Of a stretch of 64,000 nt of DNA, positions 20,000 through 31,580 are shown in pieces. The notes under the pieces were generated by a model that saw only the letters and a list, made by a program, of their open reading frames with translations, was not told the DNA's origin and did no database searches. Within the stretch, counting starts at the first letter, position 1; each line of letters begins with the position of its first letter. Source of the DNA: Diphasiastrum complanatum (taxonomy: Eukaryota; Streptophyta; Lycopodiopsida; Lycopodiales; Lycopodiaceae). The stretch is taken from the NCBI GenBank assembly GCA_029204225.1, contig MU832633.1, forward strand, positions 1-64,000. Direction: 5' to 3'. A program made the position numbers and the translations under genes.

Positions 20000-21341
20000 T
20001 CATTTTTTTTGCACGTCTGGATGAGCTAGATTTTTTGTTTGGTCGCCCAGGTTGAGCTCCTTGAGCTCTGCATCGGCACTTAGATTCACCTCTGATGTAG
20101 AAGTTGCAGGCAATGTTGGCTCCATTTGGTCCCGTGTCAGCTGGTTTGTCACTGCTGGCTGCCCTTCGTTAAAGAGGTGAATGAGATTGGGAGGGATGGT
20201 TGGCTCAGGTTCATTTGTGTCGTTCTTTTCTAGTTGGTCCCCTGGCACAGCTCTGATGACACAAGGTCTCCTGCCATTGTATAATAACACAAGGTTAACC
20301 CCGTTTGCCAAGAAGGTCACCACGTGTTCGTTAAACCAACTTAATCCCAAAATAGCATCGAAGACATCCATCTTCAAGATTGTGAACGTTAGTCGATTCT
20401 TCCAAGTTCCCAGGGAGATTGGTAAGTTGGTTGCCAATCTACAAGTGGTCATTGTACCTTTCGCGGTCTCCACACAAATAGGAGTCACATTTTCTTCACA
20501 TTGGATGTCCAATTCCCCTGCCAGTTTTTCTGACAAGTAGTTATGTGACGCTCCCAGGTCTACCATGAAGTAAATGATCCTGTCTTGAATACAGCCTTTC
20601 AGGTACAATAACTTTGATCCTCTCGCAGGAGTCGCCATGAGATGTTCACGATACGTCGCAAGTGCCCCTATCTGTTGTAAGGCATTAAGGTTGGACTCCA
20701 TCAAATCCGTTTCTGGGTCTTCTTCGTCATCTGGTTCACCATCTTCTTGATCAAATGTATCTCTCTCCATCCTATCAAATCCTTTAAATGGCAGCCATGA
20801 TTTGCTTGTTCAATGGTTTGGGGCATGACTCCAAGAGTGACCTTGCTGATGACAGTTGAAGCAGTGCATGGAACTGCCCACTGTTGGTGAGCTGTTGCTG
20901 TGACTAGCTGAAGGTCCAGCATTGTTTCTTCTCTGGAATGTGTTCCCTCCATTGTTGCCTTGGTTGCCAAACCCTATTTTTGTTGGGAATTTGTTCATGC
21001 TACTCGAGGCTTGGTTGCCATTTGAAGCTGAGTCCCCCCTTGAAAAGAAGCTCGGACTCGGTCTGGATCCATAAATACTCTTGTTGAGGTTGAGGGAGCA
21101 GCTGGTGCCAATGTGCTCTCATAATCACAAACCATTTCAGCCGTCCGAATAGTTGAATTGAAATCATGGGGCATGCAGAAGGGCCACCCATCTCTTCTTG
21201 GAGAGGTGCCACTGTGGAGTGCATACGCTCTTTCTTTCTTGACTTGGACCTGGTGCCATCTCGATGCATGCGAGAGCCGTATTCTCGAACCTGCTCCTCT
21301 CCGTCCATCAATGCTCGTAACTCATCAAGGTGGTTGTCCAT
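20000..21341 (-). pseudogene. GP1 gag-protease remnant
   Basis: Minus strand. Gag starts at ATG 21341 (MDNHLDELRALMDGEE) and after MGGPS jumps straight to sequence matching 30268 onward of GP2, so roughly 750 bp coding the capsid core is deleted. A zinc knuckle follows (CFNCHQQGHSW); a one-base deletion relative to GP2 destroys its final Cys. The protease frame 20770-20000 is open for 256 codons: FMVDLGASHNYLSEKL with the active site DLGA at 20549-20560, ICVETAKGTMTTCRLATNLP, and FDAILGLSWFNEHV as the second conserved loop (ILGxxWF). The active-site Ser/Thr is Leu here and in GP2. Confidence 0.85.
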
Positions 21342-22174
21342 TGTAGTAAGAGGTGTACTTCCAATAGATTATCGCCTCAATCTTTTTTATTTTTGAAAAC
21401 TCTCCCTTCTGTCGGTCGGGCTCCACAACTCTCTTTTCTTTTTTATTAAATCAGCTTCAATGAAAATATCCCCTCCTCAAACTAGCACGCTCACATCACC
21501 TAAGAGCCAAGTAGGAACCAGGTCATTTGTGTCCAAGCAAGCGCACAACAAACGGAACATACCAACCAAAACAAACACATAGGATCTCTCTCAAGCCACA
21601 ATCCCCCCTGAGACCGGACGTAGGACCTTTGCCTAGCCGCGCCCACACAAATCTATCATAGAATTAGCCCACGGGGAAACATCCATCCAACCATCCGTGA
21701 TTTCACCATTAAGAAGCACATTGCCTCAGCCACGCCCCACCACTTTTTGGTCGATAGCCCTTATAGCTAAACGATCGGCAGCTATCCCACACCGGTAGCT
21801 AATCACCCGTGCTTTACACCCGAATTTGAGTAGCATCTCTGTATCAATATTTAACCTGTACAGTTCGAATATGTCACCCCGCACCCCACAAGGCAGAAAC
21901 CATGCTTTCACCAACCTAATGGCAGCACATTGCCTCATCTGTCCTATGTGCAGACGACACCAAGCCCGAACCGGGGGAACTGACCGTGCTTACACCTCAA
22001 GGGCAGCACCTTGCCTCATCAAGTTCCCCGTTCTGCCGACCACCCCGACCGTGGACGCACCCGTGCTTACACTTTGGGCAGCACCTTGCACAACGGTTGT
22101 CCTGACAAATCCCAAGATGTGGCCATCCCTGTGAGACTTGCGTAGCTGGCCGGCTAGTCAGCTCTGATACCACA
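21342..22174 (-). other. GP1 leader and primer-binding site
   Basis: Minus strand. TGGTATCAGAGC (22161-22172) lies two bases inside the 5' LTR end and is complementary to the plant initiator tRNA-Met end. The following ~800 bp carries the same five-fold CAAGGTGCTGCC...GTAAGCACGG pattern as GP2 and the LTR-L element, and no gene. Confidence 0.8.
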
Positions 22175-23093
22175 TGTTGCGCCGACGTCTCAAAGGGGCG
22201 CTGGGACTTGAGCGGTTTCCCCAACACACGCTTAAGTCTAACATGCATCCATCATGCACTTACGTAAAAGTCAACTCAGAAACGTAACAAGCTTAACCAT
22301 TGAGACTTAAGAAAATTGGAATCCCAACCAACCTGAAAGCCAACTCAGAATCCGTCCCCAAAAGGTAACCAAAGACAAAGACAAGCCACACATGAAACCC
22401 AAGGCATAGTGGTCGCCAAATTGACCAATTGGCATAGCGGCAAGCCACACGTCGGTGACATGGACCCTTACGCGCCGACGACGCAAAAAGGTTGTAGTAA
22501 GGGTCCTTCCACTTGGACCAGTCCCGGAGGTGAAACCAAAATGGTAATCATCCCCAAGGATTAACTTTATTAAATCTGGAAGAGGTTACATTCATACCTA
22601 GACTGACTGGTCTCGGGGCCACCAACACGTGCTGGGCATTGTGCTTGGCTCGTGCTGGTAGAGGGAGCTAAGACCTGGCGACTAGATTCCTGGCGCTAGT
22701 TGAGCTGCCCAAGTTTCTGTCTGTCGGACTCCCCCTATAGTTCTGCTATGATTCGGCGCACCCCCTCTGTCTTGAAACATAGTTCTTTCTGGTAAAGCAC
22801 GCTTTTTAGGACTTAGTTTTTATTTTGCTGATTAAGCCTGGCAAGCCTGGCAGAATCAGTCTGGCTCCCGGACATGGGTGCCGGGAGCCGTCGCGGCGGC
22901 AGAATCAACTTGCTTCCTGACTAGGCCATGAATCGAGCTCCAGAGCTAGCTCATGACTTGTGACTACTTGACTGGCTCACCACAGGTCGGAGGCTCAGTC
23001 CTTGATGTTCTAACTTGCTCTGGGACCTTAGAGAGTGCCACCCCTTAGAGTCTTACAGGGCACGCTGGGTGCACCCGAGTTAGCTTTACAACA
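22175..23093 (-). mobile_element. GP1 5' LTR
   Basis: 919 bp, TGTTGTAAAGCTAACTCGG to GTCGGCGCAACA on the minus strand; edges set by the matching 3' LTR, the primer site on one side and the ACCAG duplication on the other. Confidence 0.9.
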
Positions 23094-23098
23094 ACCAG
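23094..23098 (+). repeat. Target-site duplication ACCAG, right of GP1
   Basis: Pairs with 18739-18743. Reading across the site, the copia codons on the two sides are in register if the insert and one duplication are disregarded. Confidence 0.9.
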
Positions 23099-23990
23099 CT
23101 ATCACAGTCTTTGTTGATGTTGTTGTAAGCCATTAACAAATGTGTATCTTGATCCTTGAATTCCGTCGCATTGGAGGAGTCTGGCTACTGCTGCTGTTGT
23201 TGCTTCTTTGCCTCGTTGTAGATCCGGATATGACACTCCTTGATGTCATGATTGGCTCTCTTGCAATATCTGCAAAAAAGCTTCTTGCGTGATTCACCAT
23301 GCTCACCTTGAGTGTGAGGCTTCTGTTGTTGTTGCTGCACTTGATTATTTACCTTGGAGTAGTCTTTCCTCTTGGTGTATAGAGCCATGGATTTGTCTTT
23401 GATAGACAGGCTGCTAGTCTTTCCCCGTATTTCTTCTTGAAGTAGGTGACCAATCGGAGGTCGGGTTGTGTGGAGATCATCACCACAAAGTGTTCATACG
23501 ACTTTGGAAGAGAAGAAAGCAAGGTCATAACAGCATCATCATCTTGAATAGAACATCCTACAACTGATAACTGATCCAATAAGGACTTGAAGCCGTTGAT
23601 GTGAGAAGTGATGGCAGTAGAATCAGACATGCTAAGAGTAAAGAACTTTCTTCTAAGATGTAATCTAGTGGTTACATCATGAGTTTCATAGAGATTTGAT
23701 AACAAATCTAATGCATCCTTAGAGGTTTTGCATGTGGTAACGTGGGATATTTGGAAGTCGGCCAGATTGAGTGTGATACATGCTAAGGCCTTCTGATCTT
23801 TGATCTTCTATGTCTTTGCTTGATCACCATCTTATGGATTCAGGTCAGCGCCTTCTACTACATCCCAAAGATATCTATCTATCAACATCATCCGGAGTTT
23901 TAACTTCCAGATGTAGAAGTTAGAACCATTGAACTTGTCAATGATTCTAGCCTCGTTGGATGATGACGAAGAGTTACCCATATGAGACAT
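23099..23990 (-). pseudogene. Ty1/copia gag, interrupted downstream by GP1
   Basis: Minus strand ATG at 23990 gives MSHMGNSSSSSNEARIIDKF then FYIWKLKLRMMLIDRYLWDV, the copia gag N-terminus. TAA and TAG near 23833 and 23815 lie where Q would fit. The gag domain continues with DVTTRLHLRRKFFTLSMSDS, ITSHINGFKSLLDQLSVVGC and LLSSLPKSYEHFV, and after a frameshift near 23390 a zinc knuckle CRYCKRANHDIKEC followed by a glutamine run. The frame reaches the GP1 insertion at 23098 a few residues before the protease, which resumes at 18743. The distance from the primer site to the ATG is 54 bp. Confidence 0.85.
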
Positions 23991-24043
23991 GTTAACAGTA
24001 ATACAAATGGAACAAACTTAGTCTCTCGGTTTATGTGAACTAT

Positions 24044-24055
24044 GCTCTGATACCA
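24044..24055 (-). promoter_or_regulatory. Primer-binding site of the copia element
   Basis: Minus strand TGGTATCAGAGC, exact match to the initiator-tRNA-Met type site, three bases inside the LTR end. Confidence 0.85.
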
Positions 24056-24058
24056 ATC

Positions 24059-24744
24059 TGATGGGGCAAGGGAGATAGAAGAACGCGAACAGAGAAGAGA
24101 GCAGAAATTTTGCGGAACAACTCTCCTGTTACAATCAGCTAGTAGATGCAAAAAAAATCTGATAGAGAGCTATGCTAAGTATAATTACAGCTTAAAGTGT
24201 TCTAGTTTCCCAACAAGACCTTAAAAATTAATTCATACTCACAAGAACAAGAGTACTATCCACCGAAGAATTTAGAAATGGTTTGTGTGTGGTATTACTG
24301 AAAAATGAATTCAATGAGAAGTTTGGTTCTGAAATAGATGAAAAGAGCAGTATGATATCACGAGTTCCTCAGACGTCAAAGACAGCCATCGTCTGATCAG
24401 AAGCTGAGGAGTCGTAAACGTCCGTGTTCTGATCAGAGTGAGTAAAAAGCGCGATCAAACAACGATAGAGTGCATTCAAATCACAATAAGCATTCATCTA
24501 CATTATACATAGATAAAAAAAACGTGTTGCTGCTATATTACACTGAAGCACAACAATGGCAGTTACAAAACAGAATGACGGTATAACTAGGAGGCACAAA
24601 TAATACGTCTTATGGATGGAGCATCTCCTGTAATCTATGCTGGGATTATCTATTTATAGATTGCATCCATGTATTAACTACAATAAATGATTGTCACCTA
24701 ATTAGGTAAGCCGTTGTACTTGGAAGTATATGGCTTCTGTAACA
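24059..24744 (-). mobile_element. 5' LTR of the chimeric copia element
   Basis: Minus strand from TGTTACAGAAGCCATATAC to CTTGCCCCATCA, next to the primer site. TATA-like TCTATAAATAG lies near 24650-24660 on the minus strand. There is no partner 3' LTR in the window, in agreement with loss of the copia 3' half at the chimeric join. The right edge is inferred from the TG start and is less certain than the left. Confidence 0.65.
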
Positions 24745-25619
24745 ACTGTACATAGTGTATACTGTCAACCCGTAGGGAATGTTGACATGGATGAGGGCGT
24801 CGCAAATTCTCTCACTTCATTTTTAGGGGAAGTGGCTTTCTCTCACTTCGCAAATTCGGGAAGTGGCTGGGAATGTTCCTCGTTCAAAGTAGACGACCTT
24901 CGACATTTTTCTCTCTCTTCGAGATTTTGCGAAAAAGGTGAATGTGCCCTTAAAAATGACAGGATTGGTTACTCTTTGTTGGAGATTAGCCGGAAGCCCG
25001 TTGTAGATGTTCTTCAAATAAATTGGTTGTCTGAATTTGTGATTCCAAGGAGACAACTTTGGGCTTGATTTCCAACAGAATAATCAAAATACATTGTGGA
25101 ACCAACAAATGGAAGTTTTGCTAAATAAAGTCAAGACTCTGTCCTCATGGAATTTGAGTTTCAACTAGAACATATTCAAGAGAGAAGAAAGAAAATAAGT
25201 CTGAGATTGTGGATAATTGGTTGTCAAAAAGAAACATTTATCTTTACACAAGACTGAAGAAAAGAAGATAGAGTGCGAATATGTTTTTCCATGGTAAGGC
25301 TCCATTATGGTGGCATGATCAACAACCAAAATCTCTACGTAAGAAAAATTCATGAAAATAATTAAAAAATCATTTTTGGTTATGGACAATTTGGATTACT
25401 ATCATAATTTTATCAATTGCAAAATGAGGACAAAGAATTTGGACTCTTATCTCTAGGAATTTATGGAATAAAGTTTCATTATTTGATTCTAAATTGACTC
25501 TCTAGCAGATCATTTTAGAATTGGTAGTGAATTATCAGAACAAATGCAAGCCAAATTTTCATCATCTGAAGGTGTGGCCATCATAAATTACAAGTATTTG
25601 ATTGTGTCTAGTGAGAATA
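24745..25619 (+). pseudogene. Unclear; possible decayed gypsy gag around 25160-25600
   Basis: 24745-25070 includes a 112-codon frame that I do not recognise and that starts inside the neighbouring LTR; it may be chance. From about 25160 broken frames give gag-like phrases: MFFHGKAPLWWHDQQPKSLR, FGYGQFGYYHNF and SELSEQMQAKFSSSEGVAII, in the style of Retrotrans_gag sequences with the W-W motif. Frameshifts and stops are frequent. Call is tentative. Confidence 0.3.
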
Positions 25620-25757
25620 AGACCTTTGGTCGAGATTTGAGTGGAGACCCTTCGGTCGAGATTTGAAAAAAAACGGTCGAGATCGTGACCAAAACCTTCG
25701 GTCGAGATGGTTACCAGGACCGTCGGTCGAGATGGTTACTAGGACCTGCTCTGATTA
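25620..25757 (-). repeat. LTR-G leader with CTCGACC repeats and primer-like site
   Basis: Minus strand: TGTAATCAGAGC (about 25748-25759), two mismatches from the initiator-Met primer site, followed by at least five ATCTCGACC repeats. The same repeats precede gag at 11636-12032, showing LTR, primer site, leader and gag order for this gypsy family. Confidence 0.6.
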
Positions 25758-26226
25758 CAGATGTATTCTGCCTGTTACCAGGCTACGTTGGGCATTTTCT
25801 TGGTGTTTTCTTGTTTATTACGATGCCCAGATCAGACAGAAAGAGACTGGTAATCATTGTAGTTTTTGTCGTGCCTGTCAGAGGACAACTCAGGGAAGTC
25901 ACTCTTGAACTGGAATCACATGCTTCAAACCAAACATGCAGATAATGCATTCAACCAAGAAATCAGCATGTAGAATGGTTGAAATGCCATGAAAATCCTA
26001 CTTTAATGCTGCAAAACGAACTGGATCAGATCCTAAGCTATACTACACATACATTAATCCACAGAACTGAAACAAGAAACTAATCTAACAGCATTTTAAC
26101 AGTCCAAGGATCAAGAAACACTCATTTCTTGATTCTTGGACAACCCAAGAACATCAAGAACTGGACTGTAAGAAGATATGCAAGATTTACATCACAAATC
26201 CAGCCTATTTAGATTACCTGAAGCTT
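25758..26226 (-). mobile_element. LTR-G, copy 4 (3' part of a 5' LTR)
   Basis: Minus strand similarity to copies 1 and 3 over the TTCTTGGACTGTTAAAATGC region and the GAGTTGTCCTCTGACAGG region. The LTR's own start is missing; similarity stops near 26226 at TTACCTGAAG. Confidence 0.6.
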
Positions 26227-27625
26227 GTTTCTCTCCACTTTACATTTACATTAAACATTTTACATTTTTCTTCACTCTCCCCTAATTTATTCTTCTTTGT
26301 TCCTTGTCATCACTACTTACTACTGGTTGGCTGCCTATGGCAATATTATTATTATGCCTATAGACAGGCCCAGCTGGCTGGGTGAGAGTCTAGAGAGAAA
26401 AGATGAGCCCAGCCAAGCCGCCATTCATGACTTCACCTACACAATGCCTCTCAAAGTAATTCATAACACATGGTTAGTGTTATGTCTCAACTTTCAAGTG
26501 CCCATCCAATCCTATTTCTGTACTGTCTACCAAAATGCAATGTTAATGTATACATATTGTGATTCAATTCGAAGCTTTCATGCGCTATAATATCGGGTTA
26601 GGCACATGACATTATTTTTGCTGAATTTGCCATCAGCCTGCATCTCGTCTGATGTCTTTATGACCTATAATTGATTTGTGGATCAAACTTCACAATAGTA
26701 AAACCTTATTGCACCTCATTGTGTTTGGAAAATCCAATATGACAAAGTTGATGCCACATTGCGCGACCTATTCATCATTGACCATGCCCCAAAACTTCAC
26801 ACTTTTTTGACCTAGTAGTCTGATTGTGAGAGATGCTCGTGTCATGTTCACGATCTTTGTCTTTCCATACAAACATTCTGCATGGCTTAGGCAACCCCAC
26901 CACACTCAGCAAATCTAGAAGGAAAGTTGCTCTAGAGCTTACCACGTTTTCATTTTTCATGCATGGATAGGACAAGAAAAACAAACATGCCCACAACCCC
27001 ACCATTCAAGTATATGAACTCGTTACTTTTCTCAAGAAAACATGGAGCTATTCGGTGAATATCAGAGACATCTGAGCTTGAAACGATGAAAATTTCCCTT
27101 GAAACAATGCGATGTTCAGTAGCATTGATCATTGAATCATACTCTCACAAAGGTGAAAAACATTTCACTGTTAGCAGCGATGGATCAGCAGTAGAAAACT
27201 GCTGCACACTGTCTCTCAATAGCAGCGATAGAGCATTTACCTTAGGACCATGTTCAATGGTAAGGAGGTCTCAATTGATCTCCATAATGGATGGCAAAAA
27301 ATCAGCTGCCAACACTCAAAGCAGGTTCAGGTGGCCCTACGATGGATCGACGACCTCATAAAGGCGATTACAGATATGTCTTCTTCTTACACAGAAGTGG
27401 ATTTCTTCACAGAACTGGGTAGTTCAGAAAAGTGATGGCCACCCTTGCTTAGACTCATGTACCCTTCCATAGGGCGCAATGATGGACTTCAAGATAGCAT
27501 CCATTAGAAATGCTCTATGCAGGTTTAGAAAATGATTGAGAGAGAGAGAGAGAGAGAGAGAGATTTATCTCTCAATGGAGCGCTCAGCCACAAAAGGGAA
27601 TGCTCAATAATAGTTCATTGATTAC
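26227..27625. other. No gene; contains (GA)12 at 27537-27562
   Basis: No frame with a recognisable domain and no repeated family. A short GA microsatellite lies about 65 bp before the GP2 insertion. The last five bases, ATTAC (27621-27625), are the GP2 target duplication. Confidence 0.5.
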
Positions 27626-28544
27626 TATTGTAAAGCTGACTCGGGTGCACCCAGCGTGCCCTGTAAGACTCTAAGGGGTGACGCTCCCTAAGGTCCCAGA
27701 GCAAGTTAGAACGTCAAGGACTGAGCCTCCGACCTGTGGTCAGCCAGTCAAGTAGTCACAAGTCATGAGCTAGCTCTGGAGCTCGAGTCATGGCCTACTC
27801 AGGAAGCAAGTTGATTCTGCCGCCGGGACGGCTTCCGGGACCCATGACCGGGAGCCAAACTGATTTTGCCAGGCTTGCCAGGCTTAATCAGCAAAATAAA
27901 AACTAAGTCCTAAAAAGCGTGCTTTATCAGAAAGCACTATATTCCAGGACAGAGGGGGTGCGCCGAATCACACCAAAACTATAGGGGGAGTCCGGCAGAT
28001 AGAAACTTGGGCAGCTCAACCAGCACCAGGAATCCAGTCACCAGGTCTCAGCTCCCTCTACCAGCACGAGCCAGGCACAACGCCCAGCACGTGTTAGTGG
28101 CCCCGAGACCAGTCAGTCTATGTATGAATGTAACCTCTTCCAAATCTAATAAAGTTGATCCTTGGGGATGATTACCATTTCGGTTTCACCTTCGGGACTG
28201 GTCCAAGTGGAAGGACCCTTACTACAACCTTTTTGCAACACCGGCGCGTAAGGGTCCACGTCATCGACGTGGGGCTCGCCGCTATGCCAATTGGTCAGTT
28301 TGGCGACCACTATGCCTTGGGTTTCATGTGTGGCTTGTCTTTGCCTTTGGTTACCTTTTGGGGACGGATTCTGAGTTGGCTTTCGGGTTGGTTGGGATTC
28401 CAATTTTCTTAAGTCTGAATGGTTAAGCTTGTTACGTTTCTAAGTTGGCTTTTACGTAAGTGCATGATGTATGAATGTTAGACTTAAGCGCATGTTGGGG
28501 AAACCGCTCAAGTCCCAGCGCCCCTTTGAGGCACTGGCATAACA
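27626..28544 (+). mobile_element. GP2 5' LTR
   Basis: 919 bp, starting TATTGTAAAGCTGACTCGG (TG of the family start changed to TA) and ending GGCATAACA. AATAAAG near 28148 is a possible poly(A) signal. Confidence 0.9.
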
Positions 28545-29368
28545 TGTGGTATCAGAGCCGACTAGCCGGTCAGCTATGCAAGTCTCACAGGGATGGCTAC
28601 TTTTTGGGATTTGTCAGGACAACCGTTGTGCAAGGTGTTGCCCACAGTGTAAGCACGGGTGCGTCCATGGTCGGGGTGGTCGGCAGAACGGGGGACTTGA
28701 TGAGGCAAGGTGCTGCCCTTGAGGTGTAAGCACGGTTAGTTCCCGCGGTTCGGGCCTAGCGCCGTCTGCACGTAGGACAGATGAGGCAATGTGATGCCAT
28801 TAGGTTGGTGAAAGCACGGTCTATGCCTTGTGGGGTGCGGGGTGACATACTCGAACTGTACGGGTTAACCATTGATACAGAGATGCTGCTCGAATTTGGG
28901 TGTAAAGCACGGGTGGTGAGCTGCCGGTGCGGGATAGCTGCCGATCGTTTAGCTATAAGGGCTATCGACCAGAGTTGGTGGGGCGTGACTGAGGCAATGT
29001 GCTGCTTAATGGTGAAAGCACGGATGGTTGGATGGATGTTTCCCCATAAGCTTATTCTGTGATAGATTTGTGTGGGCGTGGCTAGGCAAAGGTCCTACGT
29101 CCGGTCTCAAGGGGAATGTGGCTTGAGAGGGATCCTCTGTGTTTGCTTTGGTTGGTATGTTTCGTTTGTTGTGTGCTTGCTTGGACACATATGACCTGGT
29201 TCCTACTTGGCTCTCAGGTGATGTGAGCGTGCTAGTTTGAGGAGGGGATATTTTTATTGAAGCTGATTTAATAAAGAAGAAAAGAGAGCTGTGGGGCCCG
29301 GCCAACAGAGGGGAGAGTTTTCAAAAGGATAGAGGAGATAATCTGTTGGAAGTACACCTCTTACTAAA
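28545..29368 (+). other. GP2 primer site and repeated leader
   Basis: TGGTATCAGAGC at 28547-28558. The leader then carries five imperfect modules of the type GCAAGGTGCTGCC...GTAAGCACGG, near 28628, 28704, 28781, 28900 (second half only) and 28990, with spacings of roughly 75-120 bp. The same series is in GP1 and in the LTR-L element (34900-35330). No gene. Confidence 0.8.
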
Positions 29369-31580
29369 ATGGATGACCACGTTGATGAGTTACGAGCATT
29401 GACAGACGAAGGCAGGTTCGAGAATACGGCTCTCGCATGCATCGAGATGGCGCCAAATCCAAGTCAAGAGAGAAAGAGTGTATCCACTCCATAGTGGCGC
29501 CTCCCCTGAGAAGAGATGGGTGGCCCTTTTGAACCTACACCAAGAGATGAACCCATGCCAGAGGTGCAACAAGACCTCTTTGAAGTGAAGATGCGACAAT
29601 ACTTATCAAGTGCAATGACGGCTATGCTTAGTGAGGTGAAGAAGGACAGAGAAACAGAAAGGAAAGAATGGCAAGCATCTCTGCGAGCCATGAACCTTAC
29701 TCAATTCGATCTTGCTAGAGAAATGAGAGATGGGCTAACACAACTCGAAGCCAGGTTTGAAGAGCTGGAGGCAACAAGAGGGAAGGTAGTGGCGCCTCCT
29801 CCACAGATACTAAGAGAACCACGAGCGCGAAACACAGAAGGTCCAAAGAAAACTGCCAAAGTAAAAGCACCACCTACTTTCAAAGGAGAGCGTGACATTC
29901 GAATTGTGGAAGATTGGTTGTTCCACATGGACCATTACTTCCATCTGACGAACACTCCTGAAGAAGAAAGAGCGGACTTGGCATTAGCATATTTTGAAGG
30001 CTACACTACAAACTGGTACCGGATGGCAGGAATGCAATTCCAGACATGGGACGCGTTCAAAACCGCGTTACAAGAGGAGTTCATACCGAAGGATTCACAC
30101 ATGAGATTGAGGACAAAATTATCAGGGCTCAAGCAGAAAGGTTCATTGCGAGATTACCTCAATAAATTTAGACAGAGTGTATGGTTATTGAAGATATGTC
30201 CGAGGCGGACAAGACTCACTACCTCTTGTCTGGAATGCAGTCTTGGACTCGGCGTGCAATAGACAGCTACATGCCCCATGATTTCAATTCAACTATTCGG
30301 GCGGCTGAAATGGTTTGTGATTATGAGACCACATTGGCACCAGCTGCTCCCTCAACCTCAACGAGAGTATTTAGTGGATCCAGACCGAGTCCGAGCTTCT
30401 TTTCAAGGGGGGACCAAGCCTTGAAAATGGCAACCAAGCCTCGAGTAGCGAGAACAAATTCCTAGCAAAAACAGGGTTTGGCAACCAAGGCAACAATGGA
30501 GAGAACATGTTTCAGAGAAGAAACAATGTTGGACCTTCAGCTAGTCACAGCAACAACTCACCAACAGTGGGCAGTTCCATGTGCTGCTTCAATTGCCATC
30601 AACAAGGTCACTCTTGGAGGTCATGCCCCAAATCATTGAACAAGCAAATCATGGCTGCCATTGAAGGATTTGATAGGATGGAGAGAGAGACATTCCATCA
30701 AGAAGATGGTGAACAAGATGACAAAGAAGACCCAGAAACGGATTTGACGGAGTCCAACCTGAATGCCTTACCTCAGATAGGGGCACTTGCGGCTTATCGT
30801 GAACATCTCATGGCGACTCTTGCGAGAGGATCAAAGTTATTGTACCTAAAAGGCTGTATCCAAGACATGATCATTCACTTCATGGTAGACCTGGGAGCGT
30901 CGCATAACTACTTGTCAGAAAAGCTGGCAGGGGAATTGGGCATCCAATGTGAAGAAAATGTGACCCCTATTTGTGTGGAGACAGCGAAAGGTACAATGAC
31001 CACTTGTAGATTGGCAACCAACTTACCAATCTCATTGGGCATCTGGAAGAATCGACTAATGTTCACAATCTTGAAGATGGATGCCTTCGATGCTATCTTG
31101 GGATTAAGATGGTTTAACGAACACGTGGTGGCCTTCTTGGAAAAAGGGGTTAACCTTGTGTTATTATATAATGGCAGGAGACCTTGTGTCGTCAGAGCTG
31201 TGCCAGGGGACCAACTAGAAAGGAACGACACAAATGAACCTGAGCCAACCATCCCTCCCAATCTCATTCACCTCTTTAACGAAGGGCAGCCAGCAGTGAC
31301 AAACTAGCTGACACGGGACCAAATGGAGCCAGCATTGCTTGCAGCTTCTACACCAAAGGTGAATCCAAGTGCCGATGCAGAGCTCAAGGAGCTCAACCTG
31401 TGTGACCAAACGAAAGCTCATTTCTTTAACAAAGGACAGCCAGCAGTGACAAACCAGCTGACGCGAGGTCAAATGGAGCCAACATTGCCTGCAGCTTCTA
31501 CATCAGAGGTGGATCCAATTGCCAATGCAGAGCTCAAGGAGCTCAACCTAGGCGAGCAAACGAAAAATCTAGAGTCCTAG
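29369..31580 (+). pseudogene. GP2 gag and protease
   Basis: Gag opens at ATG 29369 (MDDHVDELRALTDE). Small indels and stops interrupt the first 50 codons, then 29516-30262 is open and contains the capsid-type domain: DWLFHMDHYFHLTNTPEEER, NWYRMAGMQFQTWDAFKTAL, QEEFIPKDSHMRLRTKLSGL. Frameshifts near 30175 and 30470 lead to the zinc knuckle CFNCHQQGHSWRSC (30585-30626) and a protease with FMVDLGASHNYLSEKL (DLGA at 30888-30899) and FDAILGLRWFNEHV. The frame stops at a TAG at 31305; the tandem second unit and GP1 have CAG at that place. Leu in the second active-site position, shared by both copies, suggests the protease lost function before the family spread. Confidence 0.85.
31271..31570 (+). 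repeat. 150-bp tandem duplication at the protease C-terminus of GP2
   Basis: Two units, 31271-31420 and 31421-31570, each holding CAGCCAGCAGTGACAAAC and GCTCAAGGAGCTCAACCT. GP1 has one unit only, so the duplication arose in GP2's lineage after the two diverged. Confidence 0.85.

Larger units (their letters stand above)
18744..23093 (-). mobile_element. GP1: complete 4350-bp non-autonomous LTR retrotransposon (gag-protease only)
   Basis: Two LTRs of 920 and 919 bp in direct orientation, a primer site at 22161-22172, a purine tract at 19664-19680, and the target duplication ACCAG on both sides. The 2.5-kb interior holds only gag and protease remnants; no reverse transcriptase, RNase H or integrase motif is found. 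It lies within a copia element on the same strand, between the gag tail and the protease. A hand comparison of the first ~215 bp of the two LTRs shows about 13 differences, mostly transitions, so the insertion is not recent. Confidence 0.9.

Noticed and set aside
20181-20540. 119-codon frames opposite the GP1 and GP2 proteases (also 30908-31267)
   Set aside because: Conserved in both copies only because they are antisense to the protease frame.
24730-25068. 112-codon open frame
   Set aside because: Starts inside an LTR, matches nothing known and has no second copy; kept only as part of an uncertain stretch.
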